DNA from: JBDXHU01 sp039989475
GTDB taxonomy: Bacteria > Pseudomonadota > Gammaproteobacteria > Pseudomonadales > Halieaceae
Direction: 5' to 3'
DNA: 64,000 nt
Assembly: GCA_039989475.1 (NCBI GenBank)
Contig: JBDXHU010000013.1
Span: 248,001-312,000, forward strand
Part shown: in pieces, positions 48,490 to 58,184 of the stretch
Numbering within the stretch: the stretch's first letter is position 1
How the letters are laid out: every line of letters starts with the position of its first letter
The notes under the pieces: generated by a model
What the model was told of the DNA's origin: nothing
Databases searched by the model: none
Seen by the model: only the letters and a program-made list of their open reading frames with translations
Translations under genes and position numbers: made by a program

Positions 48490-49755
48490 ATGGCATTTGA
48501 TACAGCAGTCTCAGGCCTCAAGGCCGCAAGCACTAACCTGGGTATTATTGGCAACAACGTGGCCAACTCGGGTACCTCTGGTTTCAAGTCATCAAGCGCC
48601 GAGTTTGGCGATGTCTTTGCCACCAGCCTGGTGGGCTCCAATGCCAATGGCATCGGCCAGGGCGTGGCGCTGTCCAGCGTCAACCAGTCCTTCGCCCAGG
48701 GCAATATCTCCTTTACCGAAAACGCCATGGATATGGCGATTAACGGCGACGGATTCTTTACCCTGAACGATAACGGCTCGCGCCTGTTCACCCGCTCCGG
48801 CGCTTTCGAGGTGGATCGCGATGGTTATGTGGTCAACGCCGCCGGCCACCGGCTGGTGTCTTTTGTCACGGATAACGCAGGTGTTGCCAGTGGCCAGACC
48901 ACTGATCTGCGCATTGATGCATCCCTGATTCAGCCCAGCGGTACCAGCCAGGCCGATATGCTGTTTAACCTGGATTCCCGGGCAGTACCGCCCGCCACCG
49001 CCTGGGGCGGACCCTACGACGCCTTTGCGGCTATACCCACGGCACCGAGCCCGGATATGTACAACGCGTCCTCGGCCCTGACCATTTACGACAGCCTCGG
49101 CAATCCCCACGTGCAGAGCCAGTTCCTTGTCAAAACCGCGGTCGCCAACCAGTGGCAGGTGCACACCATGATCGACGGTGTCACCACCTCGGGCCCGGAT
49201 CTGCTGAACTTCGATACCTCTGGCCAGATCCCCACAGCGGCGCTGCCAGCCCAGTACAATATCGCCGGCTGGACGCCACTGGACGCGCTGGGCAACCCCA
49301 ATGGGGCTGCCGTGCAAAATGTCACCCTGGACCTGTCCGGCACCACCCAGTTCGGCAGTGACTTTGCCGTCAACAGCGCGGTTCAGGATGGCTATTCCAC
49401 TGGCCAATTGCGCAGTGTTGAGGTCGGTGACTCCGGCGTGGTATTTGCCCGCTTCACCAATGGTCAATCGCGGGCCCTGGGCCAGGTAGCCCTGACCAGC
49501 TTCCCCAATGCCGGCGGTCTGCAGCCATTGGGTAACACCGCCTGGGCGGAAACCTTCGCCTCTGGCCAGCCGACTCTCGGTGCACCGGGTTCCTCCGGCC
49601 TGGGTATTGTCCAGTCCGGCGCCCTCGAAGACTCCAATGTTGAGGTCACCGAGCAACTGGTCAATATGATTGTTGCCCAGCGGGATTTCCAGGCCAATGC
49701 CCAGGTGATCCAGACCGAAGATGCAATCACCCAGACAGTGATCAACCTGCGCTAA
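48490..49755 (+). CDS. flgE: Flagellar hook protein FlgE
   Basis: FlgE polymerises into the universal-joint hook. The 421-residue protein begins with MAFDTAVSGLKAASTNLGIIGNNVANSGT and ends with VTEQLVNMIVAQRDFQANAQVIQTED (in parts), the coiled-coil ends of axial proteins. The central domain (TPLDALGNPNGAAVQNVTLDLSGTTQF) is FlgE-like. A 53-base gap from flgD contains AAGGGAG before the ATG. Confidence 0.95.
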   Translation: MAFDTAVSGLKAASTNLGIIGNNVANSGTSGFKSSSAEFGDVFATSLVGSNANGIGQGVALSSVNQSFAQGNISFTENAMDMAINGDGFFTLNDNGSRLFTRSGAFEVDRDGYVVNAAGHRLVSFVTDNAGVASGQTTDLRIDASLIQPSGTSQADMLFNLDSRAVPPATAWGGPYDAFAAIPTAPSPDMYNASSALTIYDSLGNPHVQSQFLVKTAVANQWQVHTMIDGVTTSGPDLLNFDTSGQIPTAALPAQYNIAGWTPLDALGNPNGAAVQNVTLDLSGTTQFGSDFAVNSAVQDGYSTGQLRSVEVGDSGVVFARFTNGQSRALGQVALTSFPNAGGLQPLGNTAWAETFASGQPTLGAPGSSGLGIVQSGALEDSNVEVTEQLVNMIVAQRDFQANAQVIQTEDAITQTVINLR

Positions 49756-49779
49756 GCAGGTCACTAGAGGAGCGGGATA

Positions 49780-50493
49780 ATGCGTGAAATGTTACTGATG
49801 GCCATGCGCGGTGCACGCGATGTTGTGCGCCGCCAGGAAGTCAACATGAACAACCTGGCCAACGTCAGTACCGACGGCTTCCGCAAGGAAATCGCCCACA
49901 TTCAGCGCGATGCCAATGGTCATGGAGTGCGCAACACCACGCCGGATTTCAGCCCGGGTGATATTCGTACCACCGGTAACAGCCTGGATGTGGCAATTGC
50001 CGGCCGCGGCTGGATTGCCGTTGCCGCCCCCGGTGGCGGCGAGACCTATAGCCGTCGCGGTGACTTGCGAGTTGATGAACTGGGCCAGTTGGTTAACGGC
50101 GCGGGTCAGCAGTTGCTCGGCAACCGCGGCCCTATTTCGATACCGCCGCACGGTAATATCGAAATAGGGTCGGATGGCACGGTCTCTGTGCTGCCACTCG
50201 GTGAAAGCGCAAATACACTAGCGGTGATAGATCGCATTAAGCTCGTCAACCCCGGCCCAGCCGGACTGGAGCGTGGCCAGGACGGTTTGTTCCGCCTGGC
50301 CAATGGCGCGGTGGCTGAAGAGGCCGCCGACGTCAGATTGGTGTCCGGCTCGCTGGAAAGCAGCAACGTCAACGCTATCGAATCCCTGGTGCAAATGATC
50401 GACCTTTCCCGGGCCTTTGAGTCCCAGGTGAAGATGATGAAGGTCGCCAAGGAAAAACAGGAACACCTCGCCCAGGTAATTAAACTCAGGTAA
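49780..50493 (+). CDS. flgF: Flagellar proximal rod protein FlgF
   Basis: FlgF is a rod subunit of 237 residues. Axial-protein ends are clear: RGARDVVRRQEVNMNNLANVSTDGFRKE at the start and SSNVNAIESLVQMIDLSRAFESQVKMMK at the end (in parts). The middle has GNSLDVAIAGRGWIAV, shared with FlgG and FlgE. AGGAG precedes the ATG by 7 bases. Confidence 0.94.
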   Translation: MREMLLMAMRGARDVVRRQEVNMNNLANVSTDGFRKEIAHIQRDANGHGVRNTTPDFSPGDIRTTGNSLDVAIAGRGWIAVAAPGGGETYSRRGDLRVDELGQLVNGAGQQLLGNRGPISIPPHGNIEIGSDGTVSVLPLGESANTLAVIDRIKLVNPGPAGLERGQDGLFRLANGAVAEEAADVRLVSGSLESSNVNAIESLVQMIDLSRAFESQVKMMKVAKEKQEHLAQVIKLR

Positions 50494-50509
50494 TCGAAGG
50501 ACCAGAACC

Positions 50510-51295
50510 ATGAACCAGGCACTTTGGATATCCAAGACAGGGCTAGACGCCCAGCAGACCAAGATGGCGGTGATTTCAAACAATCTCGCCAATGCCAGCA
50601 CCGTCGGCTACAAGCGTGGCCGGGCCGTGTTCGAAGATCTGCTCTACCAGAACTTCCGCCAGGCCGGCGCCCAGTCCTCCCAGGACACGGTAATCCCCTC
50701 CGGCATGATGATCGGTACCGGTGTGCGCACCGTTGCCACCGAGAAAGTATTCAACCAGGGTAATGTCGCCCAGACCGACAATCAGCTCGATGTGGCGATT
50801 GAAGGCAAGGGCTTCCTGCAGGTACTCCTTCCCGACGGCAATCTTGCCTATACCCGTGACGGTTCCCTGCAAATCGATGACCAGGGCCAGCTGGTAACCT
50901 CCAGCGGCTATACGGTGCAACCTTCTATCACCATCCCTGCTGATGTGCTGAGTCTCACCATCGCCAAGGATGGTACGGTCAGCGCCAGTATTCCAGGCAG
51001 CTCAGGCGTTACCCAGTTGGGCTCCATGCAGTTGGCCAACTTTGTCAATGCTGCCGGCCTGCAACCCATGGGCCAGAATCTCTACGTGGAGTCCAATGCC
51101 AGCGGCGCGCCGCAGATCAGCAATCCCGGTCTTAACGGTGTCGGTACCCTGTTACAGGGTTTCGTTGAAAGCTCCAACGTCAATGTGGTGGAGGAGTTGG
51201 TCAACATGATCGAAACCCAGCGCGCCTACGAGATGAATAGCCGCGCCATTTCCACCAGTGACCAGATGCTGCAGTACATCAGCAACAATACCTGA
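50510..51295 (+). CDS. flgG: Flagellar distal rod protein FlgG
   Basis: FlgG forms the distal rod. The 261 residues are the standard length. Motifs include LWISKTGLDAQQTKMAVISNNLANASTVGYKR, the FlgG-specific GVRTVATEKVFNQGNVAQTDNQLDVAIEG, and NVVEELVNMIETQRAYEMNSRAIST near the end (in parts). It is the best conserved member of the operon. Confidence 0.97.
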   Translation: MNQALWISKTGLDAQQTKMAVISNNLANASTVGYKRGRAVFEDLLYQNFRQAGAQSSQDTVIPSGMMIGTGVRTVATEKVFNQGNVAQTDNQLDVAIEGKGFLQVLLPDGNLAYTRDGSLQIDDQGQLVTSSGYTVQPSITIPADVLSLTIAKDGTVSASIPGSSGVTQLGSMQLANFVNAAGLQPMGQNLYVESNASGAPQISNPGLNGVGTLLQGFVESSNVNVVEELVNMIETQRAYEMNSRAISTSDQMLQYISNNT

Positions 51296-51303
51296 GGTGT
51301 GAT

Positions 51304-51969
51304 GTGATAATTCGCAAGCTGATAGTTCCCCTTAGTTCGCTGCTACTGTTAATGACCGGCTGCGCCGCGCCACAGATGGGGCCGCCGCAGGCCTATGTAG
51401 CGCCTTACCACTTGCAGCAGCAGCCGGCCAAGGCTTTGGATGGGCGCATCTACCAGCGAGGCCGTGAATTTAGCCTGTTCCAGGATGTGAAGGCGCGCCA
51501 GATCGGCGACATCCTGACCGTGGTACTTAGTGAAAGCACCAGTGGCCAGAAGCAGGCCGATACCAGTATCGACAAGAGCACCAGCAATAATATGAGCGTG
51601 CCTAATGTCGGCGGCGAAACCTGGGGCAACTGGGGCGCCGAGCTGGAATCTGAAAGCGAGTTCAGTGGTGAAGGTGCCAGTCGCCAGAGCAACAAACTGG
51701 ATGGCAGCATCTCGGTGGTAGTCACCGATATCCTGCCCGGCGGCAACCTGGTGGTACAGGGAGAGAAGTGGATAGCCATCAACCAGGGTGACGAGTATGT
51801 GCGGCTCAGCGGAATTGTGCGGCCGGAAGATGTCTCTACCCAGAACACAGTGCCCTCAACCAAGATCGCCGACGCCCGCATATCTTACGGTGCCAACGGC
51901 GCCGTTGCCGAGGCCAATTCGGTGGGCTGGTTATCCCGCTTTTTCATGAGCCCTATCTGGCCCTTCTGA
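51304..51969 (+). CDS. flgH: Flagellar L-ring lipoprotein FlgH
   Basis: FlgH forms the outer-membrane L-ring. The 221-residue protein starts at a GTG and has a lipoprotein signal with lipobox LMTGC (Cys about residue 18). The family motifs IGDILTVVLSESTSGQKQA (about 60) and VQGEKWIAINQGDEYVRLSGIVRPEDV (in parts) are present. An 8-base gap separates it from flgG, with GAGGTGTGAT at the boundary. Confidence 0.95.
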   Translation: MIIRKLIVPLSSLLLLMTGCAAPQMGPPQAYVAPYHLQQQPAKALDGRIYQRGREFSLFQDVKARQIGDILTVVLSESTSGQKQADTSIDKSTSNNMSVPNVGGETWGNWGAELESESEFSGEGASRQSNKLDGSISVVVTDILPGGNLVVQGEKWIAINQGDEYVRLSGIVRPEDVSTQNTVPSTKIADARISYGANGAVAEANSVGWLSRFFMSPIWPF

Positions 51970-51979
51970 GGACGATGTA

Positions 51980-53077
51980 ATGAGATACCTGTTTCTGATA
52001 TTGCTGTTAGTCGCCTCCGCCAGTGCCCAGGCCGACCGGGTCAAGGATCTGGCCAGTATTGCCGGTGTGCGTGAGAACCAGCTGATCGGCTACGGCCTGG
52101 TCGTAGGTCTTGATGGCAGTGGCGATCAAACTACCCAGACCCAGTTCACCGTGCAGAGTTTGAAGAACATGTTGAACCAGTTGGGGGTGACTATCCCGCC
52201 CAACGTAAACCCGCAGCTGAAGAATGTTGCAGCAGTCATGGTGCATGCCAATTTGCCGCCTTTTGCCGCGCCGGGCCAGACCATCGATATCACGGTGTCG
52301 TCCATTGGTAATGCCAAGGGCTTGCGCGGTGGCTCCCTGCTTATGACCCCACTGCGTGGTACGGATGGTGAAGTCTACGCCATGGCCCAGGGTAACCTGA
52401 TCGTCGGCGGGTTCGGAGGCCAGGGGGCCGATGGCTCCAAGGTCACGGTGAATATCCCTACCGCAGGGCGCATTCCAAACGGCGCCACGGTAGAGCGCTC
52501 GGTACCCAGCCCCTTCGCCCAGATGGAGGCGCTCACCCTGCAACTCAATACGCCGGATTTTGGCACCGCCCGCAACCTGATGGACACGATTAACACCACC
52601 TTTGGTGCCGATACCGCGGTGGCGCTGGACAGCAGCAATGTGCGAGTGGTCGCCCCCCGGGACGCCGGCTCGCGGGTGCCCTTCGTGGCGGCCCTGCAAA
52701 GTATGGAAGTTACCCCCGGCATGGGGCCGGCCCGGGTGATCGTTAATTCCCGTACCGGTACGGTAGTGATTGGTTCCAATGTGCTGGTGTCGCCCGCCGC
52801 CATCACCCACGGCAACCTGACAGTAACAGTGTCAGAGGACTACCAGGTGAGCCAGCCCGGGCCCTTTGCCCGCGCCGGCCGCACCGAGGTGGTCGCCGAC
52901 TCCAGCGTGCAGATCGAGCAGGAAGACAGCGGTATGTTCCTGTTTGCCCCCGGCGCATCACTGGATGACCTGGTGCGTGCGGTTAACAAGGTAGGTGCTG
53001 CCCCGGGTGACCTGGTGCATATCCTGGAAGCCCTGCAACAGGTCGGTGCGCTGCGGGCGCAACTGATCGTGATATAG
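51980..53077 (+). CDS. flgI: Flagellar P-ring protein FlgI
   Basis: FlgI forms the periplasmic P-ring. The 365 residues begin with a signal peptide (RYLFLILLLVASASAQA, cleavage before DRVKDLA). Conserved text includes GVRENQLIGYGLVVGLDGSGDQT and the C-terminal ITHGNLTVTVSEDYQVSQPGPF. FlgA, its chaperone, is encoded divergently at 45.9 kb. The gap to flgH is 10 bases. Confidence 0.96.
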   Translation: MRYLFLILLLVASASAQADRVKDLASIAGVRENQLIGYGLVVGLDGSGDQTTQTQFTVQSLKNMLNQLGVTIPPNVNPQLKNVAAVMVHANLPPFAAPGQTIDITVSSIGNAKGLRGGSLLMTPLRGTDGEVYAMAQGNLIVGGFGGQGADGSKVTVNIPTAGRIPNGATVERSVPSPFAQMEALTLQLNTPDFGTARNLMDTINTTFGADTAVALDSSNVRVVAPRDAGSRVPFVAALQSMEVTPGMGPARVIVNSRTGTVVIGSNVLVSPAAITHGNLTVTVSEDYQVSQPGPFARAGRTEVVADSSVQIEQEDSGMFLFAPGASLDDLVRAVNKVGAAPGDLVHILEALQQVGALRAQLIVI

Positions 53078-53088
53078 GAGATTCTCTT

Positions 53089-53424
53089 ATGGCTATCGAT
53101 ACCAAGACAGCTATCACACCCATGGATTTTTCCGGCATGGCGAGCCTGCGCTCACAGGCCAAGCTGGATCCGAGTGATGCCACCCTGACGGAGGCGGCCC
53201 AGCAGTTCGAGTCGCTGTTTGTGCAGATGATGCTGAAATCCATGCGTCAGGCGACGCCGGAGGGCGGTTTGTTCGGCGGCAATAACATGGAAATGTACCA
53301 GGAAATGCACGACAAACAGATTGCCCTGGATATCTCTCGCCAGGGTGGTTTGGGCCTCGCCAATATGATTGAGGCTCAACTTCAGGGCACAACGGTCGAT
53401 AAACAGGGAAAGGGTGATGCGTAG
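53089..53424 (+). CDS. flgJ: Rod-binding protein FlgJ, single-domain (no muramidase)
   Basis: Only the rod-capping/binding domain is present: AAQQFESLFVQMMLKSMRQATPEGGLFGGNNMEMYQEMHDKQIALDISRQGGLGLANMIEAQL (in parts). The protein has 111 residues, whereas FlgJ of E. coli and Pseudomonas has over 300 with a C-terminal glucosaminidase that cuts a hole in peptidoglycan. No frameshift or remnant of that domain follows; only 53 bases separate it from flgK. A separate enzyme must therefore act, but none is seen in the window. Confidence 0.92.
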   Translation: MAIDTKTAITPMDFSGMASLRSQAKLDPSDATLTEAAQQFESLFVQMMLKSMRQATPEGGLFGGNNMEMYQEMHDKQIALDISRQGGLGLANMIEAQLQGTTVDKQGKGDA

Positions 53425-53426
53425 CC

Positions 53427-53443
53427 CGGACATTTTCTGTCCG
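53427..53443 (+). terminator. Short hairpin between flgJ and flgK
   Basis: CGGACA-TTTTC-TGTCCG starts 3 bases after the flgJ stop. The stem is 6 bp and is followed by TTGTGCG, not a U-tract, so it is at most a weak attenuator or an RNA-processing site between the rod/hook genes and flgKL. Confidence 0.35.
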
Positions 53444-53477
53444 TTGTGCGCGCAATAATCACCTGGAGAACTAGATA

Positions 53478-55394
53478 ATGGCTGACTTGTTTGGAATCGG
53501 TTCCTCGGCGCTGCGCTCCGTGCAGCAGGCGCTGACCACGACCGGCCACAACATTTCCAATGTGAACACCGAGGGCTACAGTCGCCAGCGGGTGAACATG
53601 GAGTCCCTGCAGCCGCAGGGCGCCGGTAGGCGCTATGTCGGTACCGGTGTGACTGTGGCTTCCATAACACGCACCCACAGCCAGTTTGTGGAGAACGAAG
53701 TTCTGCGTTTTGGTAGCGGCGCCAGCCAATATCAATCTTTCTACGAGCTCAGCGCGCGCATGGACAATTTGCTGGCCGACACGGGCAGCGGCCTGACCGG
53801 TGCTATAGATCAGCTCTTTGCCTCCATGCAGGATGTGGCCAACAATCCAAGCGGACTGCCCGAGCGACAGGCCCTGCTGGGGCAGGCGCAATCCCTGGAG
53901 GCGCGCCAGCAAAGTATTTACGAGTCTATCTCCAGTCTCAATCTGGAAATGAATGGGCGCCTGCAGGGTACAGTCACGGATATCAATACCCTGGCTGGCT
54001 CTGTGGCCCAGCTCAATGAAAGCATTGTCTCGGCGTCTGCCAGTGGTGGCTCGCCCAATGACTTGTTGGACAAGCGCGACGCCTTGCTGCGAGAGCTGTC
54101 GGACAAGATTGGCATCTCGCTCAGCGAGCAATCCGACGGTAGCGTCAATGTCTTTGTCGGCAATGGCCATGCGCTGGTGATTGGCAACCAGGTACAGAAT
54201 CTGACCACGGTCACCAATCCCTACGACGCCTCCCGTCTCGATATTGGGGTGTCGGGAATTGCCGGTGTCAGCAATATCAACAACCAGGTCAGTGGCGGTG
54301 AGCTGCAGGGTTTGCTCGACTTCCGCAAGCAGGTGTTTGACCCCGCCCTGGAACAACTGGGCCTGTTATCGCTGGGGCTTTCGGAAACGCTTAACAGCCA
54401 GAACCAGCTGGGCGTTGATCTCGATGGCAACCTCGGTATGGCCCTGTTTAACACGCCGACGATCCTGCCCGCGGCTAATACCAATAATGGCGGCAGCGCT
54501 GTGCCTGCTGTGTCCGTTGTCGATGCAGGGCAGTTAGCGGCGGATCGCTACAGTCTTGATTTTAATGCCGGCACCTGGCAACTGACCCGCGCCTCCGACG
54601 GCGCGTCGGTCAGTGGTGCTGGCCCCCTGAGCATGGATGGCATCAGTGTTGATGTCAGTGCCGGCGTGCCGGTAAACGGGGACAGCTTCGTGATTGAGCC
54701 GGCCCGGGCCGGTGCCGCCCAGTTTGGCCTGGCGGTGAATGACCCGCGGGCGATTGCTGCCGCAGCGCCGCTCTATGCGGAGGCGAGTGTGGGCAATAGC
54801 GGCTCCATGGCCGTGGCACAACTGCAGGTCAGTGATCCGGCGGATATGCCGCTGGCAGGCGCCGTCACCATGACCTTTAACCCCGACGCCCTGGGACCAG
54901 GTGTGCCGGGCTTTGATGTGACCGGGGCGGTAACCACCACGGTGGCTTATGACCCGGCAACAGATTCCGCCGGTGCCAGTTTTTCATTGGGCGTGGCGGG
55001 ACTGAGTTTCACAGTTTCCGGTGTTCCGGTGGTCGGCGACACGCTGACCCTGAACAATACCCCTGCCGGTTCTGGCGACAATCGCAACGCGCTGGCCATG
55101 GCCGGCTTGCGCAGTGATAAATTACTGGAAGCTGGCAGCAGTACTTACCTGGATGTCTACAGCGGTCTATTGTCCAAGGTGGCGGTCAGCACCGCCCAGG
55201 CGGAATCCAATATGGAGGTGGAGGGCGCCTTGCTGGCCCAGGCCGAGAATTACAGTGCCAGCCTCAGTGGCGTCAACCTTGACGAGGAGGCGGCCAACTT
55301 GCTGCGCTTCCAACAGCAGTACCAGGCGGCGGCACAGATCATCGCAACCGCTGACCTGATCTTTAACACCTTGCTGGGAGCTACCCGTCGCTAA
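53478..55394 (+). CDS. flgK: Flagellar hook-filament junction protein FlgK (HAP1)
   Basis: FlgK is the first hook-filament adaptor. The 638-residue protein has the axial N-terminus ALRSVQQALTTTGHNISNVNTEGYSRQRV and the C-terminus SGVNLDEEAANLLRFQQQYQAAAQIIATAD (in parts), with a large variable middle, longer than the 547 residues of E. coli. The stop and the flgL ATG are adjacent (flgL begins on the last base of the stop). No sigma-28 site was seen ahead of it. Confidence 0.95.
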   Translation: MADLFGIGSSALRSVQQALTTTGHNISNVNTEGYSRQRVNMESLQPQGAGRRYVGTGVTVASITRTHSQFVENEVLRFGSGASQYQSFYELSARMDNLLADTGSGLTGAIDQLFASMQDVANNPSGLPERQALLGQAQSLEARQQSIYESISSLNLEMNGRLQGTVTDINTLAGSVAQLNESIVSASASGGSPNDLLDKRDALLRELSDKIGISLSEQSDGSVNVFVGNGHALVIGNQVQNLTTVTNPYDASRLDIGVSGIAGVSNINNQVSGGELQGLLDFRKQVFDPALEQLGLLSLGLSETLNSQNQLGVDLDGNLGMALFNTPTILPAANTNNGGSAVPAVSVVDAGQLAADRYSLDFNAGTWQLTRASDGASVSGAGPLSMDGISVDVSAGVPVNGDSFVIEPARAGAAQFGLAVNDPRAIAAAAPLYAEASVGNSGSMAVAQLQVSDPADMPLAGAVTMTFNPDALGPGVPGFDVTGAVTTTVAYDPATDSAGASFSLGVAGLSFTVSGVPVVGDTLTLNNTPAGSGDNRNALAMAGLRSDKLLEAGSSTYLDVYSGLLSKVAVSTAQAESNMEVEGALLAQAENYSASLSGVNLDEEAANLLRFQQQYQAAAQIIATADLIFNTLLGATRR

Positions 55395-56602
55395 TGAGAA
55401 TTTCTACCCAGCAAACATTCAATACTTCACTGCGCAGCATGCTGGACCAGCAGGCCAGGTTGCAGCAGTCTGAACAGCAGATTGCCAGCGGCTTGCGCGT
55501 GCTGAAACCCTCCGATGACCCCAGCGCTGCGGTACGAAGTGTTAACCTGGAAGGCAATATTGCTGTTATCAAACAGTACTCCAGCAATGCCGCGGCTGCG
55601 GAATCGCAGTTGTCACTGGAGGAAAGCGTGCTCGGCAATGTGGGCAATATCCTGCAACGCGCCCGCGAGTTGAACGTGCAGGCTGTCAATGACACCAACT
55701 CGCCACAGTCGCGGGCCGCTATCGCCACCGAGTTGCGCGAACGCCTCGATGAACTGTTATCACTGGCCAATACCCGCGATGCCGCAGGTGAGTATATCTT
55801 TGGTGGTTACAGCGTCGGTGCCCAGCCCTTTGTAGCCAGTGGCGGCAGTGCCAGCTACGGCGGCGACCAGGGGCAGCGCCTGTTGCAGGTAGGGGAGGGT
55901 ACCCAGGTTGCTGTGCGCGATAGCGGTGCCGAGGTATTTGAACTTATTCCAAGCGGTAATGGGCGCATCGAAGCCCTGCCCGACGGCGCCAATACCGGCA
56001 CGCTGGTAGTCGGCGCTTACAGTGCGGGTGGCAACTACGTTCCCGACAACTACACCATTAGCTTTACCCAGGCTTTGCCCACTGATCCGATCACCTACTC
56101 GGTGACCGACGGCGGCGGTCCACCCGTGGTGGTAGCCAGCGGCACCTGGCAGGTCGGTGATGATATCCAGTTTAATGGCGCGCAGCTGAGCTTCAGCGGT
56201 GTGCCGGCCGATGGTGACAGCGTTACGGTAACTGATGCCGGCAAGCGCAGTGTATTCGACAGTCTCGATGCACTGGCTAGCGCGCTGGAAATGTCGACTC
56301 CGAGTGGCGTCAGTTCGGCCCAGCAACACAATGCCATGAACCGCGCACTCAACGAGCTTGACCAGGCGCTTACCCATGTCAATGAAGTGCGCGCCGCGGT
56401 CGGCTCGCGATTGAATATTGTCGACAGCCAACGCAGCATTAACCAGGACTTCGACCTGCAGCTGCAAACAGCCTTGTCAGAAAATCGCGACCTCGATTAC
56501 GCCGAGGCCATCTCCCGTTTTAATTCCCAACTCACTTCACTACAGGCCGCGCAGCAGGCTTATGTGAAGGTGCAGGAACTTTCTCTCTTTAAGTTCTTGT
56601 AA
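55394..56602 (+). CDS. flgL: Flagellar hook-filament junction protein FlgL (HAP3)
   Basis: FlgL is the second hook-filament adaptor and resembles flagellin at both ends. The 402 residues begin with MRISTQQTFNTSLRSMLDQQARLQQSEQQIASGLRVLKPSDDPSAA (in parts) and end in helices with AISRFNSQLTSLQAAQQAYVKVQELSLF. It overlaps flgK by one base. The intergenic region after it carries the fliC promoter. Confidence 0.95.
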   Translation: MRISTQQTFNTSLRSMLDQQARLQQSEQQIASGLRVLKPSDDPSAAVRSVNLEGNIAVIKQYSSNAAAAESQLSLEESVLGNVGNILQRARELNVQAVNDTNSPQSRAAIATELRERLDELLSLANTRDAAGEYIFGGYSVGAQPFVASGGSASYGGDQGQRLLQVGEGTQVAVRDSGAEVFELIPSGNGRIEALPDGANTGTLVVGAYSAGGNYVPDNYTISFTQALPTDPITYSVTDGGGPPVVVASGTWQVGDDIQFNGAQLSFSGVPADGDSVTVTDAGKRSVFDSLDALASALEMSTPSGVSSAQQHNAMNRALNELDQALTHVNEVRAAVGSRLNIVDSQRSINQDFDLQLQTALSENRDLDYAEAISRFNSQLTSLQAAQQAYVKVQELSLFKFL

Positions 56603-56631
56603 TCATTAGCACTTTTTTTTCCTCGCATTAC

Positions 56632-56658
56632 TAAAGGTTTTTCCTCACTGACCGAAAA
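56632..56658 (+). promoter_or_regulatory. Sigma-28 promoter of fliC
   Basis: TAAAGGTT, 11 bases, then ACCGAAAA: three mismatches from TAAAGTTT-N11-GCCGATAA with exact spacing. Initiation near 56665 gives a leader of about 98 bases before the fliC ATG. Confidence 0.75.
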
Positions 56659-56762
56659 AGAGTTTGAAGGCTGCATAAGCTGCCTGATTAAACGACTTAT
56701 TAGTCAGTTCACCGCTCAGACGTTCAGGCGAACGCAGCGGATTGAAACGAGAGGAAAGTGTT

Positions 56763-58166
56763 ATGGCACAGGTAATCAATACCAACATCGCGTCTCTGAA
56801 CGCACAGCGCAACCTGAACGGTTCACAGTCGTCACTGGCGACTTCCCTGGAACGCTTGTCTTCCGGTTTGCGAATCAACAGCGCCAAGGATGATGCGGCG
56901 GGCCTCGCAATTAGCGAGCGCTTCTCTGCACAGATCCGCGGCCTCAACCAGGCAGCACGTAACGCCAGCGACGGTATCTCACTGGCCCAGACCGCTGAAG
57001 GCGCGTTGGGTGAAGTGACCAACAACCTGCAGCGTATTCGTGAGCTGGCAGTACAGTCTGCCAACGCCACTAACAGCGCATCTGACCGCGCTGCCTTGCA
57101 GCAGGAAGTCAGCCAGCTGGTCTCTGAAATTGATCGGGTATCTACCCAGACCAACTTCAACGGCGTTAAGCTGCTGGACGGTTCTTTCTCATCCCAGGTT
57201 TTCCAGGTGGGTGCGAATGCCGGTGAAACGATTTCTGTAGACAGCATCGCCAGCGCGCGTAGCTCATCACTGGGTCAGTTCCAGGGTTTCCAGGCAACTA
57301 ACCTGGCAATCACTGCTAATGACACCCTTGCTGCTCAAACAGTCACAATTGATGGTAATGTCACACAGCTTGGTACCATTGCTGCAGATGCCAAGGCCAT
57401 CTCAGATGCTATCAATGCCTCGGGCATTGCTGGTATGACGGCATCAGCTGATGCGACCGCCGTGGCCGCTGGCGTGAGTGGCGGTACAGCAGCAGCAGGT
57501 ACAGTTGATGTTGATATCAACGGCCTGACGATCACCATTACCAGTACAACCAACCTGGCCACCAACAGGACCAACACCGTTGATGCCATTAACGCCCAGT
57601 CTTCTGTGACCGGGGTTGTGGCAACCGACACCGGTGCTGGCGTTAGTCTGGCTGCTGCGGACGGTAGAAATATCACGGTCGGCGGCTTTGACAATACCGG
57701 CGCTGCTACTGCAACAATTGACAGCTTTGGTCTGGCTGCCGCTGCGACCACTGGCGCAACCATTGATGTTACCTATGTCGCGCCTTCGGGAACGACCGGT
57801 AACGTGACCTTCACTGGCGGTATTGCCGCACAGACCATTGGTTCTACTGGTACTGCACTTTCAGCTGTCACCGTAACCGACGTGTCAGGTGCCAACGCGG
57901 CCATCACGGCGGTGGATGCGGCCCTGACCAGCATTAACGGCAGTCGGGCCACCCTGGGTGCTGTGCAAAACCGCTTCGAGTCGGTGGTCACGAACCTGCA
58001 GACGACTTCTGAGAACCTGTCTGCTGCCCGTTCGCGGATCATGGATGCTGACTTCGCAGCTGAAACTGCGGCCCTCACCCGGGCCCAGATACTGCAACAG
58101 GCTGGTACGGCGATGTTGGCCCAGGCCAACAGCTTGCCCCAGAACGTTCTGGCGCTGCTGCAGTAA
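56763..58166 (+). CDS. fliC: Flagellin FliC
   Basis: This is the filament protein. The 467 residues carry the conserved D0/D1 ends: MAQVINTNIASLNAQRNLN..., LERLSSGLRINSAKDDAAGLAISERF at the start, and ENLSAARSRIMDADFAAETAALTRAQILQQAGTAMLAQAN...VLALLQ at the end (in parts). The middle (about 190-385) is an Ala/Thr/Gly/Val-rich surface domain, low in aromatic residues and lysine. The frame is open 21 bases upstream, but the ATG at 56763 follows GAGGAAAG. One flagellin gene only is seen. It ends 18 bases before a strong terminator. Confidence 0.97.
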   Translation: MAQVINTNIASLNAQRNLNGSQSSLATSLERLSSGLRINSAKDDAAGLAISERFSAQIRGLNQAARNASDGISLAQTAEGALGEVTNNLQRIRELAVQSANATNSASDRAALQQEVSQLVSEIDRVSTQTNFNGVKLLDGSFSSQVFQVGANAGETISVDSIASARSSSLGQFQGFQATNLAITANDTLAAQTVTIDGNVTQLGTIAADAKAISDAINASGIAGMTASADATAVAAGVSGGTAAAGTVDVDINGLTITITSTTNLATNRTNTVDAINAQSSVTGVVATDTGAGVSLAAADGRNITVGGFDNTGAATATIDSFGLAAAATTGATIDVTYVAPSGTTGNVTFTGGIAAQTIGSTGTALSAVTVTDVSGANAAITAVDAALTSINGSRATLGAVQNRFESVVTNLQTTSENLSAARSRIMDADFAAETAALTRAQILQQAGTAMLAQANSLPQNVLALLQ

Positions 58167-58184
58167 CATTGGCATAGAGTGACT

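Noticed and set aside
53425..53477. Sigma-28 or sigma-54 promoter for flgKL
   Set aside because: No match with correct spacing in the 53-base gap; only a short hairpin is visible.
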